A DNA stretch of 64,000 bases from Prochlorococcus marinus str. MIT 0917 (GTDB lineage: Bacteria; Cyanobacteriota; Cyanobacteriia; PCC-6307; Cyanobiaceae): contig NZ_CP114784.1 of the NCBI RefSeq assembly GCF_027359575.1, forward strand, positions 248,001-312,000, written 5' to 3'. Each line of letters begins with the position of its first letter. Position 1 is the first letter of the stretch. A program made the position numbers and the translations under genes. The notes under the pieces are model-generated. The model saw nothing but the letters and a program-made list of their open reading frames with translations. It searched no databases and was not told the DNA's origin. Below, in pieces: positions 27,010 through 36,203 of the stretch.

Positions 27010-28287
27010 TTAATTAGCATATATAGTTGGTATGTTTTCTATATTTGTTGTCTTTATACTAGATAGTTTTTTTCTTCGCGGTGTCCATTCTTTCTCCACC
27101 ATTGAAGATCCCCAATTTATTGTATCTATACCATTTTTTGAATTAATATTATCTATGAGATTATCTAGTCTCTCTAGATATAATTCTTCTTGAATATTCT
27201 GTTTATCAAATATTAGGTTTTGTTTATATTTATTGCTTTGAAGTTTATGTAATATTACACCAGCCCTTATAAATTTTTTATAAGGTTTAAAAATTTCTTT
27301 CGTTAGCGACAGACTTTTTTCAATCATAATTTTTGAGTTAGATGTTGGAATAATTATTTTTTCTGTTGCTTCATTTTTAAAAAATTCTTTTGAATGAGTA
27401 TTTGTATTCGTAAAAACTGTAATAGCTGAAGATAATTGATTGTATTTTCGCAACTTAGCACTTGCTATTAAAACATATTTAATGATTGCTTGGCTCAAAT
27501 CTTCCAAGCTATCTATGGGATATGAAAAACTCCTGCTTACGCAGATTTCTTTTCGATCTGATGAGGTCTCTTTTATAGGGATACACAGGTTTCCTTTTAA
27601 TTCATTTTGAATACGTAGACCAACTACACCATACTTTACTTTGATTTGCTCGCTTGACATATCTCTAAGTTCTCGTGCATTAGTTATCCCTTTGTTTTTT
27701 AGCCAAATCGACATTCTTTTGCCTATACCCCAAACTTTATCTACTTTAATTTGGTTAAGATAATGATCTTTATTTTGAATAATACCTATATCAAATATAC
27801 CTGAATTTTTTTGTATTTTCTTTGCTAGATGATTAGAAATCTTTGATAGAACTTTTGTCTCCCCAATCCCGATAGATATTGGAATTCCTATGTCTTGATA
27901 TACTAAAGCTCTTAAATCTTTTCCCCATTGATATAAGCATTTTCCTTTTGGCCGTTTTATAGTTCCAAATGCTTCATCTATAGAGTATATTTCCAGTTCT
28001 TCACATTTTTTTCTTAGTAGTAGCATTAATCGATTGCTTATATCACCGTAAAGCTCGTAATTTGAACTTCTCACTTTTATATTTAATTGAGTTAGCTTAT
28101 TCTTTAACTTAAAATAAGGTTTTCCCATAGGAATTCCCATTTTTCTAGCCTCTGAACTGCGAGCTATTATGCATCCATCATTATTAGAAAGTATAACTAC
28201 GGCTTTTCCTTTTATCGAAGGATCGATCATTTGTTCACACGAGGCATAAAAATTATTCCCATCAATTTGAAGTATTGCTTTGGACAT
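27010..28287 (-). CDS. umuC: DNA polymerase V catalytic subunit UmuC
   Basis: A Y-family translesion polymerase of 425 residues. The first active-site motif is LQIDGNNFYASCEQ near the start and the second is IYSIDEAFG around residue 100, with the Ser-Ile-Asp-Glu carboxylates. A helix-hairpin-helix (KVWGIGKRMSIWLKNKGI) and the little-finger region follow. Starting at the ATG at 28287 it lies two bases after the umuD stop, so the pair is one operon; upstream in-frame codons lie inside umuD and are not used. With UmuD' it copies past DNA damage. Confidence 0.93.
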   Translation of the reverse strand: MSKAILQIDGNNFYASCEQMIDPSIKGKAVVILSNNDGCIIARSSEARKMGIPMGKPYFKLKNKLTQLNIKVRSSNYELYGDISNRLMLLLRKKCEELEIYSIDEAFGTIKRPKGKCLYQWGKDLRALVYQDIGIPISIGIGETKVLSKISNHLAKKIQKNSGIFDIGIIQNKDHYLNQIKVDKVWGIGKRMSIWLKNKGITNARELRDMSSEQIKVKYGVVGLRIQNELKGNLCIPIKETSSDRKEICVSRSFSYPIDSLEDLSQAIIKYVLIASAKLRKYNQLSSAITVFTNTNTHSKEFFKNEATEKIIIPTSNSKIMIEKSLSLTKEIFKPYKKFIRAGVILHKLQSNKYKQNLIFDKQNIQEELYLERLDNLIDNINSKNGIDTINWGSSMVEKEWTPRRKKLSSIKTTNIENIPTIYAN

Positions 28288-28289
28288 AA

Positions 28290-28736
28290 TTAGAGTTTTA
28301 ATTTTTGTAGTACATGTATTGAATAAATTGCTACTCCCCATATCTGTATATCTATATATTCGTATAAGTTTATTGCTGGATAATTTTCTTTATCTGCTCT
28401 TAGATAATAAGCATCTTGCTTTTTTATAAGTCTTTTTAAAGTAAATTCTCCATCCAAGATAGCAACTACAATATTTCCAGGCTTTGGGTTTATACTGCGA
28501 TCTATTATTAATAAATCATTATTATAAATTCCTGCGTTATTCATTGAATTACCGCTTACACGTAGAAAGAATGTACTTATTGGATTTTTGATTAAGTATT
28601 TATTTAAATCGATTCCGCGCTCTATGTAGTCTTCCGCAGGAGAAGGGAAACCTGCAGAAATAGTTTCTGTTGCTAATGGAATTAATAGTTTTGAAGAGCC
28701 TTCATTCAAGGAAGAGTAAGAGCTATTTGAATCCAT
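28290..28736 (-). CDS. umuD: UmuD, self-cleaving subunit of DNA polymerase V
   Basis: A 148-residue LexA-like peptidase. The cleavage site is AGFPSPAEDYIE with Ala28-Gly29 in the position of the Cys-Gly bond of E. coli UmuD. The serine-lysine catalytic pair is Ser64 in SGNSMNNAG and Lys101 in EFTLKRL. RecA-stimulated self-cleavage should make UmuD', the polymerase partner. It begins an operon with umuC and is preceded by a LexA-box-like promoter at 28757-28775. Confidence 0.93.
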   Translation of the reverse strand: MDSNSSYSSLNEGSSKLLIPLATETISAGFPSPAEDYIERGIDLNKYLIKNPISTFFLRVSGNSMNNAGIYNNDLLIIDRSINPKPGNIVVAILDGEFTLKRLIKKQDAYYLRADKENYPAINLYEYIDIQIWGVAIYSIHVLQKLKL

Positions 28737-28756
28737 AGATCCAGACCAGTCAATCT

Positions 28757-28775
28757 ATTATAGTACAAATGAACT
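28757..28775 (-). promoter_or_regulatory. LexA-box-like operator with -10 element, umuDC promoter
   Basis: AGTACAAATGAACT at 28762-28775 matches the published cyanobacterial LexA consensus RGTACNNNDGTWCB at 13 of 14 positions. Its edge touches a perfect -10 element read on the minus strand (TATAAT, 28757-28762). The operator would block polymerase on the umuDC promoter, about 20 bases before the umuD ATG. This is a strong sequence-level hint of SOS control, not a measured one. Confidence 0.65.
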
Positions 28776-28795
28776 ATCTTGTCTTGTTCGTGCGT

Positions 28796-29233
28796 TTATT
28801 CCTTGTGGTAAGGACCTCCTTGGGTAATGGTTTTTGCTCGGTAGAGTTGTTCTATTAGTAAAAGACGTGCTATTTCATGCGGAAAAGTTAAAGGTGAAAG
28901 ACTTAATTGCAAAGAAGCGGAAGTATTGAGGGAATGGGGCAGACCCGAAGCACCTCCAATAACAAAAATAATATTTTTATTGTGAAAGTTTATAAGTTTT
29001 GTTGCTAGCTGCTTTGATGTGAAAGATTGACCATTTTCGTTAAGGGTTACAAGAACTTCATTTTTGCTAATTATTTCTTTGATCGCATGTTCCTCTTTCG
29101 TTTTTTTGTTGTCTTTTATTTCTATAATTTTTAAACCAGGTAATCTTTTTAAGTAGATTTCTATACCTTCTTTAATCCACTTTTTTTTTATTTTTCCTAT
29201 AGCAATGATTTTGTAGTGTGAAATATTAAGCAT
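28796..29233 (-). CDS. rlmH: 23S rRNA pseudouridine-1915 N3-methyltransferase
   Basis: A 145-residue SPOUT methyltransferase. It shows the RlmH pattern: an N-terminal Rossmann-like half, VTLNENGQSFTSKQLA, FVIGGASGLP, and the C-terminal knot FPHEIARLLLIEQLYRAKTITQGGPYHKE with its invariant YHK ending. It methylates pseudouridine 1915 of helix 69, late in 70S assembly. The gene is close to a hypothetical gene on the same strand; the umuDC promoter lies in its 59-base downstream gap. Confidence 0.94.
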   Translation of the reverse strand: MLNISHYKIIAIGKIKKKWIKEGIEIYLKRLPGLKIIEIKDNKKTKEEHAIKEIISKNEVLVTLNENGQSFTSKQLATKLINFHNKNIIFVIGGASGLPHSLNTSASLQLSLSPLTFPHEIARLLLIEQLYRAKTITQGGPYHKE

Positions 29234-29246
29234 AAAAAAGATATTG

Positions 29247-29612
29247 CTAATCTATATCATCTTCTAGTAGAAATTGTTGAAATTGGGTATATAGGTTTAG
29301 TGAATCTTCAATCGAAAGATCTTTAGAATTTTCATTAACATCTGGATCTGCAATAGAAGAATTTTTCACATTATTTGACTCAAGTTTTTTTAGTCTCTCT
29401 AATAAATGAGGTGGTATGTTTCCATCTGGACTGATTTCCATCAACTCTCGAAAAAATTGTTCAGGGTTGGTTTCAATTTCAATTGGGTGTAAATTTTGTT
29501 TTTTTGCCTCTTTTTGATTTTTTAGTTCATTTGATTGAGGTTTTGATATCTCCTTAGGAAGTTTTCTTCCTAGCTCTTTTAAGCGTTCAAGGCTATGGCT
29601 ATCAAAAGTCAT
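29247..29612 (-). CDS. Hypothetical charged protein upstream of rlmH
   Basis: A 121-residue hydrophilic protein without membrane helix. It begins LERLKELGRKLPKEI and contains EQFFRELMEISPDGNIPPHLLERL, a stretch of probable helices, then a low-complexity acidic end (LYTQFQQFLLEDDID). The gene is 13 bases upstream of rlmH and on the same strand, so the two should share a transcript. Family not recognised. Divergent from rsmA, 111 bases away. Confidence 0.62.
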   Translation of the reverse strand: MTFDSHSLERLKELGRKLPKEISKPQSNELKNQKEAKKQNLHPIEIETNPEQFFRELMEISPDGNIPPHLLERLKKLESNNVKNSSIADPDVNENSKDLSIEDSLNLYTQFQQFLLEDDID

Positions 29613-29723
29613 TTTAGAAAATGTATATTGATTGAAGATCTTCTAATGAGTATATTTTAAATAATTTATTTTTATTTGAGTGAAATATGTGATCGTTTCT
29701 AATGTGGTTAGGAGATTGTGCGT

Positions 29724-30596
29724 ATGGGTGATAAGACCGTGAATGCTTATAGGCATATTCCTCGAAAACGCTTTGGGCAACATTGGTTGAAAGATCAGGG
29801 TGTCTTGGACCAAATAATTAAGGCTGCCGAATTGAATTCTGAAGATTGCGTGTTAGAAGTTGGTCCAGGTAAAGGTGCTTTGACTGAAAAACTAATTGAA
29901 TCCCCAGCAAGATTAGTCCAAGCAATTGAGCTAGATAGAGATTTAGTTGTTGGTTTGAAAAAGCGTTTTAGTCATCAAAATAAATTTAGTTTGAGAGAGG
30001 GCGATGTTCTATCTGCTTCATTGGAGGCTGAAAATGGACTTACTATTAACAAAGTTGTAGCTAATATCCCTTACAACATCACAGGTCCATTGTTAAAAAG
30101 ATTGATTGGTGAATTAAAAAAAGCACCTGAAAATAGTTTTGAATCTTTGGTTTTACTTATGCAAAAAGAAGTTGCACAAAGACTTGTGGCAAAACCTGGA
30201 ACTAGTAATTTTAGTGCTTTAAGTGTAAGGATTCAGCTATTAGCAAAATGTCAGGACGTATGTGATGTTCCTTCTAAATGTTTTCAACCTGCACCCAAGG
30301 TGGATTCCAAAGTGGTTATGATTAAGCCTTTTGTATCTATTGATCCAGACTTTTATGAAATAGGGAATTTATTAGAGAGACTTTTGAAACATGCTTTTGC
30401 GGGTAGAAGAAAAAAATTGCGGAACACGATTGGAAGTTTTGTTACTTCCAAAGATCGTATGAAGGAATTTTTTGCCTATAGAGGTATTAGTCTTGATCAA
30501 AGACCACAGGAAATTTCTCCTTCCAATTGGTTTGCCTTGGCAAAAGCTTTAAAAGAAACTTGTGTTATTGAAAATGGACCCTTACATAGCAAATGA
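29724..30596 (+). CDS. rsmA: 16S rRNA adenine-N6 dimethyltransferase
   Basis: A 290-residue KsgA/RsmA enzyme that dimethylates two adenosines near the 3' end of 16S rRNA. The motif I SAM site VLEVGPGKGALTEKL and the catalytic NIPYNITGPLL are complete; the early RKRFGQHWLKDQGVL is the family opening. The ATG at 29724 has TAGGAG nine bases upstream and is preferred to a GTG at 29718. The last 23 bases overlap the start of ispE, so translation is coupled. Confidence 0.95.
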   Translation: MGDKTVNAYRHIPRKRFGQHWLKDQGVLDQIIKAAELNSEDCVLEVGPGKGALTEKLIESPARLVQAIELDRDLVVGLKKRFSHQNKFSLREGDVLSASLEAENGLTINKVVANIPYNITGPLLKRLIGELKKAPENSFESLVLLMQKEVAQRLVAKPGTSNFSALSVRIQLLAKCQDVCDVPSKCFQPAPKVDSKVVMIKPFVSIDPDFYEIGNLLERLLKHAFAGRRKKLRNTIGSFVTSKDRMKEFFAYRGISLDQRPQEISPSNWFALAKALKETCVIENGPLHSK

Positions 30597-31533
30597 AGAT
30601 TTCCTTATCGCAGAAGCACATGCAAAAATTAATCTACATTTAGAAGTTTTAGGTATTAGGAGCGATGGATTTCATGAATTAGCAATGGTCATGCAAAGTA
30701 TTAATTTAAGTGATCAATTGAAAATGATAAAAAGTGCAGATAATAAAATCACTCTTAAATCTAATAATAAAGATATTAGTAATGGTGAGGATAATCTAAT
30801 AATAAAAGCTGCAAATCTGTTGAGAAATAAGGTAGGAAATACACAATTAGGTGTTGATATTGAACTTGAAAAAAATATTCCTATAGGAGCAGGATTGGCA
30901 GGTGGATCTACTGATGCCGCAGCAACATTGGTTGGATTAAATAAACTCTGGAATTTAAATCTTGAGATTGAGGAATTAGAGAACTTATCAAAAGAAATAG
31001 GATCAGATATACCTTTTTGCGTATTAGGAGGTAGGCAGTTATGTTTTGGTCGAGGCGAGATTTTAGAAAGATTAAAATTTGATCGCTTTGATTTGGGTCT
31101 TATTTTAGTTAAAGATCCTTCAATACAAGTTTCTACACCAGTTGCATATAAAAAATATAAAGAAAAGTATGGTCATAAATATCTTGTAGATGAGAGGGAT
31201 TTCGAAATGAAGAGAAATATTATCAGATCAAGCGATTGGTCTGATCAATCGCTATTGCATAATCGTAAAGAGATAAAAAATGATTTACAAAAAACCGTTC
31301 GCCCTATGTCAAAAGAGGTTGAAAAGTCATTGAAAATATTGTCTGGTTTGCCTGGTTCACATCTCGTTTCGATGAGTGGTTCTGGACCAAGTTGTTTTGC
31401 TTTGTTCCAAAATTTTAACGAAGCAAATAAAGTACTAAATGAGCATGTTAAAGAATTTGAAAGAGCTGGTTTATCAGCTTGGGCATGCTCAATGATGTCT
31501 AATGGAGTTCTATTAAGAAATGAATTCACCTAG
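30574..31533 (+). CDS. ispE: 4-diphosphocytidyl-2-C-methyl-D-erythritol kinase
   Basis: A 319-residue GHMP kinase of the MEP isoprenoid pathway. The ATP-binding GAGLAGGSTDAAATLVGL is complete, as are the early HAKINLHLEVLGIRSDGFHEL and the late MSGSGPSCFALF. The ATG at 30574 lies inside the rsmA tail; an upstream GTG at 30562 is possible. Its own stop overlaps the following DUF3082 gene by 14 bases. The dxs gene for the first step of the same pathway lies later in this window. Confidence 0.94.
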   Translation: MDPYIANEDFLIAEAHAKINLHLEVLGIRSDGFHELAMVMQSINLSDQLKMIKSADNKITLKSNNKDISNGEDNLIIKAANLLRNKVGNTQLGVDIELEKNIPIGAGLAGGSTDAAATLVGLNKLWNLNLEIEELENLSKEIGSDIPFCVLGGRQLCFGRGEILERLKFDRFDLGLILVKDPSIQVSTPVAYKKYKEKYGHKYLVDERDFEMKRNIIRSSDWSDQSLLHNRKEIKNDLQKTVRPMSKEVEKSLKILSGLPGSHLVSMSGSGPSCFALFQNFNEANKVLNEHVKEFERAGLSAWACSMMSNGVLLRNEFT

Positions 31534-31873
31534 AAATGGGTTTAAAAAAGAATCAGATGAAGTAGCTAGTAACTCGTCAACTCCTTTATATACAGATAGT
31601 CCTGAACAAAAGAAAGGGCCATTAAGCTTCCTTTCAGGTTCGATTACAAGTTTATCTTTTAGTTTTTTAAGCCTTTTTATTAGTAAAAAAATAGTTTTAT
31701 ATTTTTCTATTCATAGTCCTAATTATTCTTCACCAGTTGCACAGAGTATTGCTTCCGGCTTTAAAACACTAATTATTGGAATCAGCTTTCTTGCCACATT
31801 TACGTTTGGTTTTATTGGTATGGGTTTGTTTTTAGTATTTATTCGTAGTTTGATAGAAGGCAATAAAGAATAA
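31520..31873 (+). CDS. DUF3082 family membrane protein
   Basis: A 117-residue protein of the cyanobacterial DUF3082 family with a polar N-terminus of about 30 residues and two hydrophobic segments, about residues 38-60 and 82-110 (LIIGISFLATFTFGFIGMGLFLVFI). The family tracks with photosynthetic bacteria and plants but has no established function. It overlaps the 3' end of ispE, indicating one transcript with rsmA and ispE. Confidence 0.78.
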   Translation: MNSPRNGFKKESDEVASNSSTPLYTDSPEQKKGPLSFLSGSITSLSFSFLSLFISKKIVLYFSIHSPNYSSPVAQSIASGFKTLIIGISFLATFTFGFIGMGLFLVFIRSLIEGNKE

Positions 31874-31918
31874 ACGGACTAGTATTTAACTATTAAATTG
31901 TCATATTTAGATCTTTCT

Positions 31919-32014
31919 ATGACTCTTCATGATTTAGGACTTCTGGTTTTATTACTCTCTCCTGGGATGCTGCTTTCCATATTGCTGTTATCGACTTTTG
32001 CAGCAGGTGGGTAA
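31919..32014 (+). CDS. 31-residue hydrophobic membrane peptide before pdhB
   Basis: A short gene with an ATG start: MTLHDLGLLVLLLSPGMLLS, then ILLLSTFAAGG and a TAA. Almost the whole peptide is one membrane helix with a proline in the middle, the style of the tiny photosynthetic subunits, though it matches none that I recognise. It sits in an otherwise empty 203-base gap between the DUF3082 gene and pdhB. Could also be chance. Confidence 0.45.
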   Translation: MTLHDLGLLVLLLSPGMLLSILLLSTFAAGG

Positions 32015-32076
32015 TTAGGCACTGTTTGAGATAGTTTGGAATAACAAACCGGTAATCCGGACGATCTGTTAATGCT

Positions 32077-33066
32077 GTGAAAGGGACTCTTTTATTTAAT
32101 GCTCTTCGTGAAGCAATTGATGAAGAAATGGCCAGAGATCCCCTGGTCTGCATAATGGGCGAGGATGTTGGACAATATGGCGGTTCTTATAAAGTTACGA
32201 AAGATTTATATGAAAAATATGGAGAGTTCAGAGTCTTAGATACACCAATTGCTGAGAATAGTTTTACAGGTATGGCTGTTGGTGCAGCCATGACAGGTTT
32301 AAGACCAATTGTGGAAGGTATGAATATGGGTTTTTTATTGCTTGCTTTTAATCAAATTTCCAACAATATGGGAATGCTGAGATACACGAGTGGTGGTAAT
32401 TTTACTATTCCAACTGTTGTTAGAGGCCCTGGTGGTGTTGGAAGACAATTAGGAGCTGAACATAGTCAAAGACTTGAGGCCTACTTTCATGCTGTTCCTG
32501 GTATAAAAATCGTGGCTTGTAGTACTCCTAAGAATGCTAAAGGTCTAATGAAAGCTGCTATTAGGGACAATAATCCTGTTCTTTTCTTTGAACATGTTCT
32601 TTTATATAACCTCACAGAAGAGCTGCCTGAGGGTGATTATGTCTGTGCCCTAGATCAAGCAGATCTTGTAAAGCAAGGAAATGATATTACGATTCTTACT
32701 TATTCAAGAATGCGTCACCACTGTTTAAAAGCGGTTGAACTTCTTGAAGGTAAAGGAATTAATGTTGAATTGATTGATTTAATAAGTCTTAAGCCTTTTG
32801 ATATGGAAACAATATCAAAATCTATCAAAAAAACACATAGAGTAATTATTGTTGAAGAATGTATGAAAACAGGTGGAATTGCAGCTGAATTGATGTCTTT
32901 AATAACAGAGAATTGTTTCGATGATTTAGATTCCCCACCTGTGCGTTTAAGCAGCCAGGACATTCCTACTCCATATAATGGAAACTTAGAAAATTTAACT
33001 ATTATTCAACCCCATCAAATTGTAGATACTGCTGAGAAAATTATTAATAAGGGTGGAGTAGATTAA
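32077..33066 (+). CDS. pdhB: Pyruvate dehydrogenase E1 component, beta subunit
   Basis: A 329-residue transketolase-like subunit. With the alpha subunit it decarboxylates pyruvate and passes acetyl to lipoyl-E2. The TPP-cofactor half has the conserved [17 protein letters not shown] and [20 protein letters not shown] (catalytic His in GAEHSQ). The family N-terminus [20 protein letters not shown] begins directly after a GTG start at 32077. secD follows 2 bases later, a frequent arrangement in cyanobacteria. Confidence 0.93.
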   Translation: MKGTLLFNALREAIDEEMARDPLVCIMGEDVGQYGGSYKVTKDLYEKYGEFRVLDTPIAENSFTGMAVGAAMTGLRPIVEGMNMGFLLLAFNQISNNMGMLRYTSGGNFTIPTVVRGPGGVGRQLGAEHSQRLEAYFHAVPGIKIVACSTPKNAKGLMKAAIRDNNPVLFFEHVLLYNLTEELPEGDYVCALDQADLVKQGNDITILTYSRMRHHCLKAVELLEGKGINVELIDLISLKPFDMETISKSIKKTHRVIIVEECMKTGGIAAELMSLITENCFDDLDSPPVRLSSQDIPTPYNGNLENLTIIQPHQIVDTAEKIINKGGVD

Positions 33067-33068
33067 TA

Positions 33069-34556
33069 ATGGGTAGGAAAAATTATTGGTTTCTTGTTGT
33101 AATCCTTTTTGCAGTATTAAGTATTTTTATTTGCACTAATATACCTTTTCAATTAGGGTTGGATCTACGTGGGGGTAGCCAATTAACCTTAGAGGTACAA
33201 ACTACCGATGATATACCTAAAATAACCCCTGATGACATCGAAGGCGTTAAAGCTGTTCTTGATAGAAGGGTAAACGGTTTAGGAGTTTCTGATTCTCAAC
33301 TTCAAACAATAGGAACAAATCAATTGTTACTAGAACTCCCTGGAGAGCAGGATCCCTCTGGAGCGGCAAAAGTATTAGGAGAAACTGCTCTATTAGAATT
33401 CCGAATCCAGAGAAATGGTACAGAGGTTCAATTAAGAGATTTACAAACTCAAAGAAATAGCGTTGAATCTATTATTAAATTATTAGAAGATAATAATTCA
33501 GCTCAATTAAGAAAGGAGATCAATATCAACAATGAAATTAACAAATTATTCGAAAAATATAATATTCAATCAGACCAGATATTAGATATTGATCAATTTA
33601 ATCTTCTAAAGAATAAAATAAATACTGATATAGCAGGTTTGTTTGAACCAACATTATTAACAGGCCAATATTTGACAAATGCCGGAAGACGACAAGATCA
33701 AATCACTAACAATTGGGAAGTTACTTTGAGCTTCAACAATGAGGGAGGAGAATTATTTGCAGATCTCTCAAAATCAATAGCTGGCACATCTAGATTGCTA
33801 GGTATTGTTATTGATGGGATTTCCTATAGCGAGGCAAGTGTAGGGAAGCAATTTGAAACTGCTGGGATAACTGGCGGGGCAGCCACAATAAGCGGAAATT
33901 TTACTGCTGATGATGCTAGAAACTTAGAAGTTCAATTAAGGGGAGGTGCTTTGCCTCTACCTATTGATATTGTCCAAATTAGAACAATAGGCCCTTCTTT
34001 AGGGACTCAAAATATTCGTCTAAGTCTTTTCGCAGCTCTAACTGGTTTGCTTTTTGTAGGTGTTTTTATGATCTTCATCTATAAACTAGCTGGATTTGTT
34101 GCTGTACTAGCATTGTCTTTTTATTCGCTTTTCACTCTTTCTATTTATGCACTGCTACCAGTAACTCTCACCCTTCCAGGTATAGCAGGTTTTATATTAA
34201 GCATAGGGATGGCTGTTGATGCCAATGTTCTTATTTTTGAAAGATTAAAAGAAGAATTACGCAATGGAAATACCCTGATTCGTTCAATAGATGCAAGTTT
34301 TAAAAACGCATTTTCATCAATAATTGATGGTCATTTAACTACTTTAATAAGCTGCATTACTTTATTCTATTTGGGCACTGGATTTGTGAAAGGTTTTGCA
34401 GCCACACTGGGTATTGGTGTTGTATTGAGCTTATTTACTGCCTTAACATGTACAAAAGCAATATTGAAGTTCCTAATGAGTTATCAAGGTCTTAGAAAAA
34501 CTTCAAACTTTATTAATCCTAATCAGATTCCATCACCATCTATCAACCTTCAATAG
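33069..34556 (+). CDS. secD: Protein translocase subunit SecD
   Basis: A 495-residue RND-type membrane protein. With SecF it drives the late steps of Sec-dependent export. The D1 motif LGLDLRGGSQLTLEV follows the first membrane helix, the large periplasmic domain lies between about residues 35 and 310, and five helices follow with the RND motifs GMAVDANVLIFERLKEE. ATG start at 33069, two bases after the pdhB stop. secF follows 24 bases later. Confidence 0.95.
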   Translation: MGRKNYWFLVVILFAVLSIFICTNIPFQLGLDLRGGSQLTLEVQTTDDIPKITPDDIEGVKAVLDRRVNGLGVSDSQLQTIGTNQLLLELPGEQDPSGAAKVLGETALLEFRIQRNGTEVQLRDLQTQRNSVESIIKLLEDNNSAQLRKEININNEINKLFEKYNIQSDQILDIDQFNLLKNKINTDIAGLFEPTLLTGQYLTNAGRRQDQITNNWEVTLSFNNEGGELFADLSKSIAGTSRLLGIVIDGISYSEASVGKQFETAGITGGAATISGNFTADDARNLEVQLRGGALPLPIDIVQIRTIGPSLGTQNIRLSLFAALTGLLFVGVFMIFIYKLAGFVAVLALSFYSLFTLSIYALLPVTLTLPGIAGFILSIGMAVDANVLIFERLKEELRNGNTLIRSIDASFKNAFSSIIDGHLTTLISCITLFYLGTGFVKGFAATLGIGVVLSLFTALTCTKAILKFLMSYQGLRKTSNFINPNQIPSPSINLQ

Positions 34557-34580
34557 TTATTAATTCAATTCTATTAAATC

Positions 34581-35546
34581 ATGAAGACTAATTTTAATTT
34601 TCAACTCTATAAAAATAGAAAAATTGTTTGGCTTGTTTCATTCTCTTTATGTTTAATTTCAATAATAGGAATGCTTATTTCGCTTAAAAGTAATTCGATT
34701 AAAGCCCCTTTAAATCTTGGTTTAGATTATACCGGGGGAACTCAAATAACTTTAGAGAGGAGTTGTACTGATGATTGTACTTTCTTAAATACTAATGATA
34801 TATCTAATAATATCATCGCTTTAAAAAATCAGGATAAAAACTTTAGTTCAAATACTTCGCCTAATTTAACTAGATCACAAATACAATTGCTCGACAATTC
34901 AAAACTAATTTCTATTAGACTGCCATTTTTATCTGCTGCTCAATCTGATTCTGTAGTTTCCGAGGTTAATAAATTTTTTGGACCATTTAAAAATGAAAAT
35001 ATTTCAGTTGAGATTATTGGTCCAAGTCTTGGTAAGCAATTACTTAAAAGTAGTTTGATTTCTTTATTCTTTGCCTTCCTTGGAATAGCTTTATATATTA
35101 ATTTTAGATATGATAGAAGATACTCATTCTTAGCTTTATTTGCTCTTTTGCATGACATAATTATTGTTTGTGGTGTATTTGCATGGCTGGGATATTTGTT
35201 TGATGTAGAGGTTGACTCTTTATTTGCTGTTTCTCTTTTAACAATTGCAGGCTATTCAGTAAACAACACAGTTGTTGTTTTTGATAGGATCAGAGAAAAA
35301 GGTTTACTAGAGAATGAATTAAGTTTTAAATATCAAATTGATAAAGCTGTTGGCGCAACTTTAACAAGGACATTATATACAAGTCTTACAACACTACTCC
35401 CATTGATATGTATATTGATTTGGGGCGGATCAACATTGTATTGGTTTGCATTCGCTTTGCTAATCGGTGTGATAGCTGGTTCTTGGTCGAGTATAGCTTT
35501 AGCACCTTCATTGTTATCAATAACTAGTAATAATATGATTGAGTGA
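34581..35546 (+). CDS. secF: Protein translocase subunit SecF
   Basis: A 321-residue partner of SecD with the same plan: a first helix, LGLDYTGGTQITLE (D1), a short periplasmic loop and five helices ending in AGYSVNNTVVVFDRIRE. The length and topology are normal. It forms one operon with pdhB and secD; a small membrane gene follows after its stop. Confidence 0.95.
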   Translation: MKTNFNFQLYKNRKIVWLVSFSLCLISIIGMLISLKSNSIKAPLNLGLDYTGGTQITLERSCTDDCTFLNTNDISNNIIALKNQDKNFSSNTSPNLTRSQIQLLDNSKLISIRLPFLSAAQSDSVVSEVNKFFGPFKNENISVEIIGPSLGKQLLKSSLISLFFAFLGIALYINFRYDRRYSFLALFALLHDIIIVCGVFAWLGYLFDVEVDSLFAVSLLTIAGYSVNNTVVVFDRIREKGLLENELSFKYQIDKAVGATLTRTLYTSLTTLLPLICILIWGGSTLYWFAFALLIGVIAGSWSSIALAPSLLSITSNNMIE

Positions 35547-35556
35547 TTTCTTGAAA

Positions 35557-35778
35557 ATGGACCTGATTTCTATATCTAGATTATTTATTTATATAAAATA
35601 CAATTGGTTATCAATCCTGCTGATTACACTTTCAATATATGATTTAAGAATTGATATTAGAATTCTTATCGATTTTTTTACATTTACGACTCTTTTTTAT
35701 ACTATTTCTGAACATCCTTTGGCTATTACGATATTAATTTCAACCCCATATCTTTTTAAGTCGTTGAAAAAATCTTGA
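35557..35778 (+). CDS. Small membrane protein after secF
   Basis: A 73-residue hydrophobic protein from the ATG at 35557. It has two to three short membrane segments (SILLITLSIY and LIDFFTFTTLFYTI, then LAITILISTPYLF) and a basic end (KSLKKS). An in-frame TTG at 35539 overlaps secF and would be a weaker start. It is the last gene of the pdhB-secD-secF run. Function unknown; a link with protein export is only suggested by position. Confidence 0.6.
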   Translation: MDLISISRLFIYIKYNWLSILLITLSIYDLRIDIRILIDFFTFTTLFYTISEHPLAITILISTPYLFKSLKKS

Positions 35779-35858
35779 AGCTTAGACACTAACCACATAA
35801 TTATATATAACTAACTATTAGTATACTTAAATTTCTAACAAGACAAATGGGTTGACCT

Positions 35859-36056
35859 TTACTTCTTTGCTTTTCTAGATGACTTTGGTTCAATTACTAC
35901 CAATAGCTCCTCCATTTGAGTCATTAATTTCTTGACTTCAGCTGGCTCTGGAAGTGCTAACTCTTCTGTTACTCCTAAATGCATTTTTCTAAGTTCAGCT
36001 CTTAAAATTTTTAGAGATGCTTTTACTTCTTCCTTCTTTTCCTTAGCAGTTGCCAT
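35859..36056 (-). CDS. Short coiled-coil hypothetical protein
   Basis: A 65-residue protein rich in lysine, glutamate and leucine. MATAKEKKEEVKASLKILRA begins a long helix, then ELALPEPAEVKKLMTQ starts a second helix. A two-helix coiled coil without membrane segment or signal is likely. The gene is alone between secF-linked and PMT genes on opposite strands. It has the look of a conserved short picocyanobacterial protein, but no family is recognised. Confidence 0.65.
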   Translation of the reverse strand: MATAKEKKEEVKASLKILRAELRKMHLGVTEELALPEPAEVKKLMTQMEELLVVIEPKSSRKAKK

Positions 36057-36203
36057 CTTTTATAAGTCTTAAATATCTATTATTATACATGATGTCATTA
36101 ATTTACACGTGATGATATTCCTAAATCAATTTAGTAAGGATATAATTTGATTTAAGTGTAGTTCATTAAAATTTAACTTTTCAATTACTAATCATATTTG
36201 ACT

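Noticed and set aside
31917-32153. 78-codon minus frame over the pdhB start
   Set aside because: It overlaps pdhB antisense and contains no plausible domain.
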